42,160 nucleotides of DNA. Source: an uncultured Pelagibacteraceae bacterium. Its GTDB lineage: Bacteria > Pseudomonadota > Alphaproteobacteria > Pelagibacterales > Pelagibacteraceae. The notes below the pieces were generated by a model, which did no database searches, was not told where the DNA came from, and worked only from the letters and a program-made list of their open reading frames with translations. Position numbers and translations under genes: made by a program. The DNA lies in contig CABZCD010000004.1 in NCBI GenBank assembly GCA_902524105.1, forward strand, positions 1 through 42,160. Reading direction: 5' to 3'. Below are positions 42,031 through 42,160 of the stretch, one piece after another; the stretch's first letter is position 1, and each line of letters opens with the position of its first letter.

Positions 42031-42160
42031 TATAATACCTTAGCTTCATTTTTAAGTTTACTTACTAATTCAGCAACGTTTGCAACTTTAATTCCAGCTT
42101 TCCTTTTTGGTGGTTCCTCCACTTTAATCTGTTGAATTCTATTTGTTAGATCTAAGCCTA
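42030..42160 (-). CDS. etfB: Electron transfer flavoprotein beta subunit (3' end; rest outside window)
   Basis: Only the last 43 codons are in the window: GLDLTNRIQQIKVEEPPKRK, then AGIKVANVAELVSKLKNEAK and VL before TAA. The VEEPPKRKAGIKV...L...LKNEAKVL tail is the well-known C-terminus of bacterial EtfB. The TAA at 42032-42030 overlaps the etfA ATG. It is not in the ORF track because the frame runs off the right edge. The AMP-binding part of the subunit lies beyond the window. Confidence 0.93.
   Translation of the reverse strand, partial: GLDLTNRIQQIKVEEPPKRKAGIKVANVAELVSKLKNEAKVL

Noticed and set aside
1-42160. CRISPR array, insertion sequence or transposase genes
   Set aside because: No regularly spaced direct repeats, no terminal inverted repeats and no transposase-like protein were seen on reading. 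The only integration footprint is the tRNA-Leu repeat pair.

Overview
The window looks like a piece of a streamlined, AT-rich alphaproteobacterial chromosome, most likely SAR11/Pelagibacterales or a similar marine lineage. The evidence is very low GC by eye, genes that abut or overlap (many ATGA/TAATG junctions), no gene-free stretch over 300 bases, and a mix of osmolyte/C1 catabolism (sarcosine oxidase), glycerol and sugar ABC uptake, ETF/ETF-QO and minimal housekeeping genes. The lineage is inferred from gene content; no marker phylogeny was possible.

Layout. (1) 1-6547, minus strand: a dense run nadK > trkH > gpsA > small SHOCT protein > glpK > glpV-like binding protein (cut by the window edge), which is a glycerol uptake/phosphorylation and glycerol-3-phosphate node. 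(2) 6553-7429: an intact tRNA-Leu(UAA) whose 3' 56 bp are repeated perfectly 791 bp away. The two copies bracket a tiny integrated element that carries one repressor-like HTH gene with a palindromic operator and face-to-face promoters. (3) 7499-8242: a secreted YHYH-domain protein. (4) 8269-13252: a sugar-type ABC importer with a binding protein and two permeases on the minus strand and a divergent ATPase. One permease carries an unusual periplasmic insertion, and a strong hairpin separates the binding-protein gene from the permeases. (5) 13283-16684, minus: a CinA-type domain protein, two glycosyltransferase-like genes and an FAH-family enzyme. (6) 16698-23890, plus: sfsA-map-purB-purC-purS-purQ-purL-bolA-grxD, a purine-biosynthesis operon. 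(7) 23891-28630, minus: rpsD, trmJ-like, cimA, cysS and a truncated nadE. (8) 28644-29762, plus: a truncated rodA followed by a bactofilin gene. (9) 29808-32900: a DadA-like FAD oxidoreductase, an EamA transporter and a D-2-hydroxyacid dehydrogenase. (10) 33010-38507: a small lipoprotein, then soxB-soxD-soxA-soxG. (11) 38490-42160, minus: an EamA transporter, ETF-QO, etfA and the 3' end of etfB.

Two structures stand out. First, nadE and rodA are joined head to head, each without its 5' part, at about 28644-28660. This is either a real deletion of several kilobases or an assembly artefact. Second, the tRNA-Leu-flanked mini-element (about 0.8 kb) retains a phage-type repressor, its operator and possible recombinase arm sites but no integrase, and it sits directly upstream of the nadK operon. 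A third point of interest is the DUF11-like insertion in the MalF-type permease. No CRISPR array, insertion sequence, rRNA or convincing riboswitch was seen.
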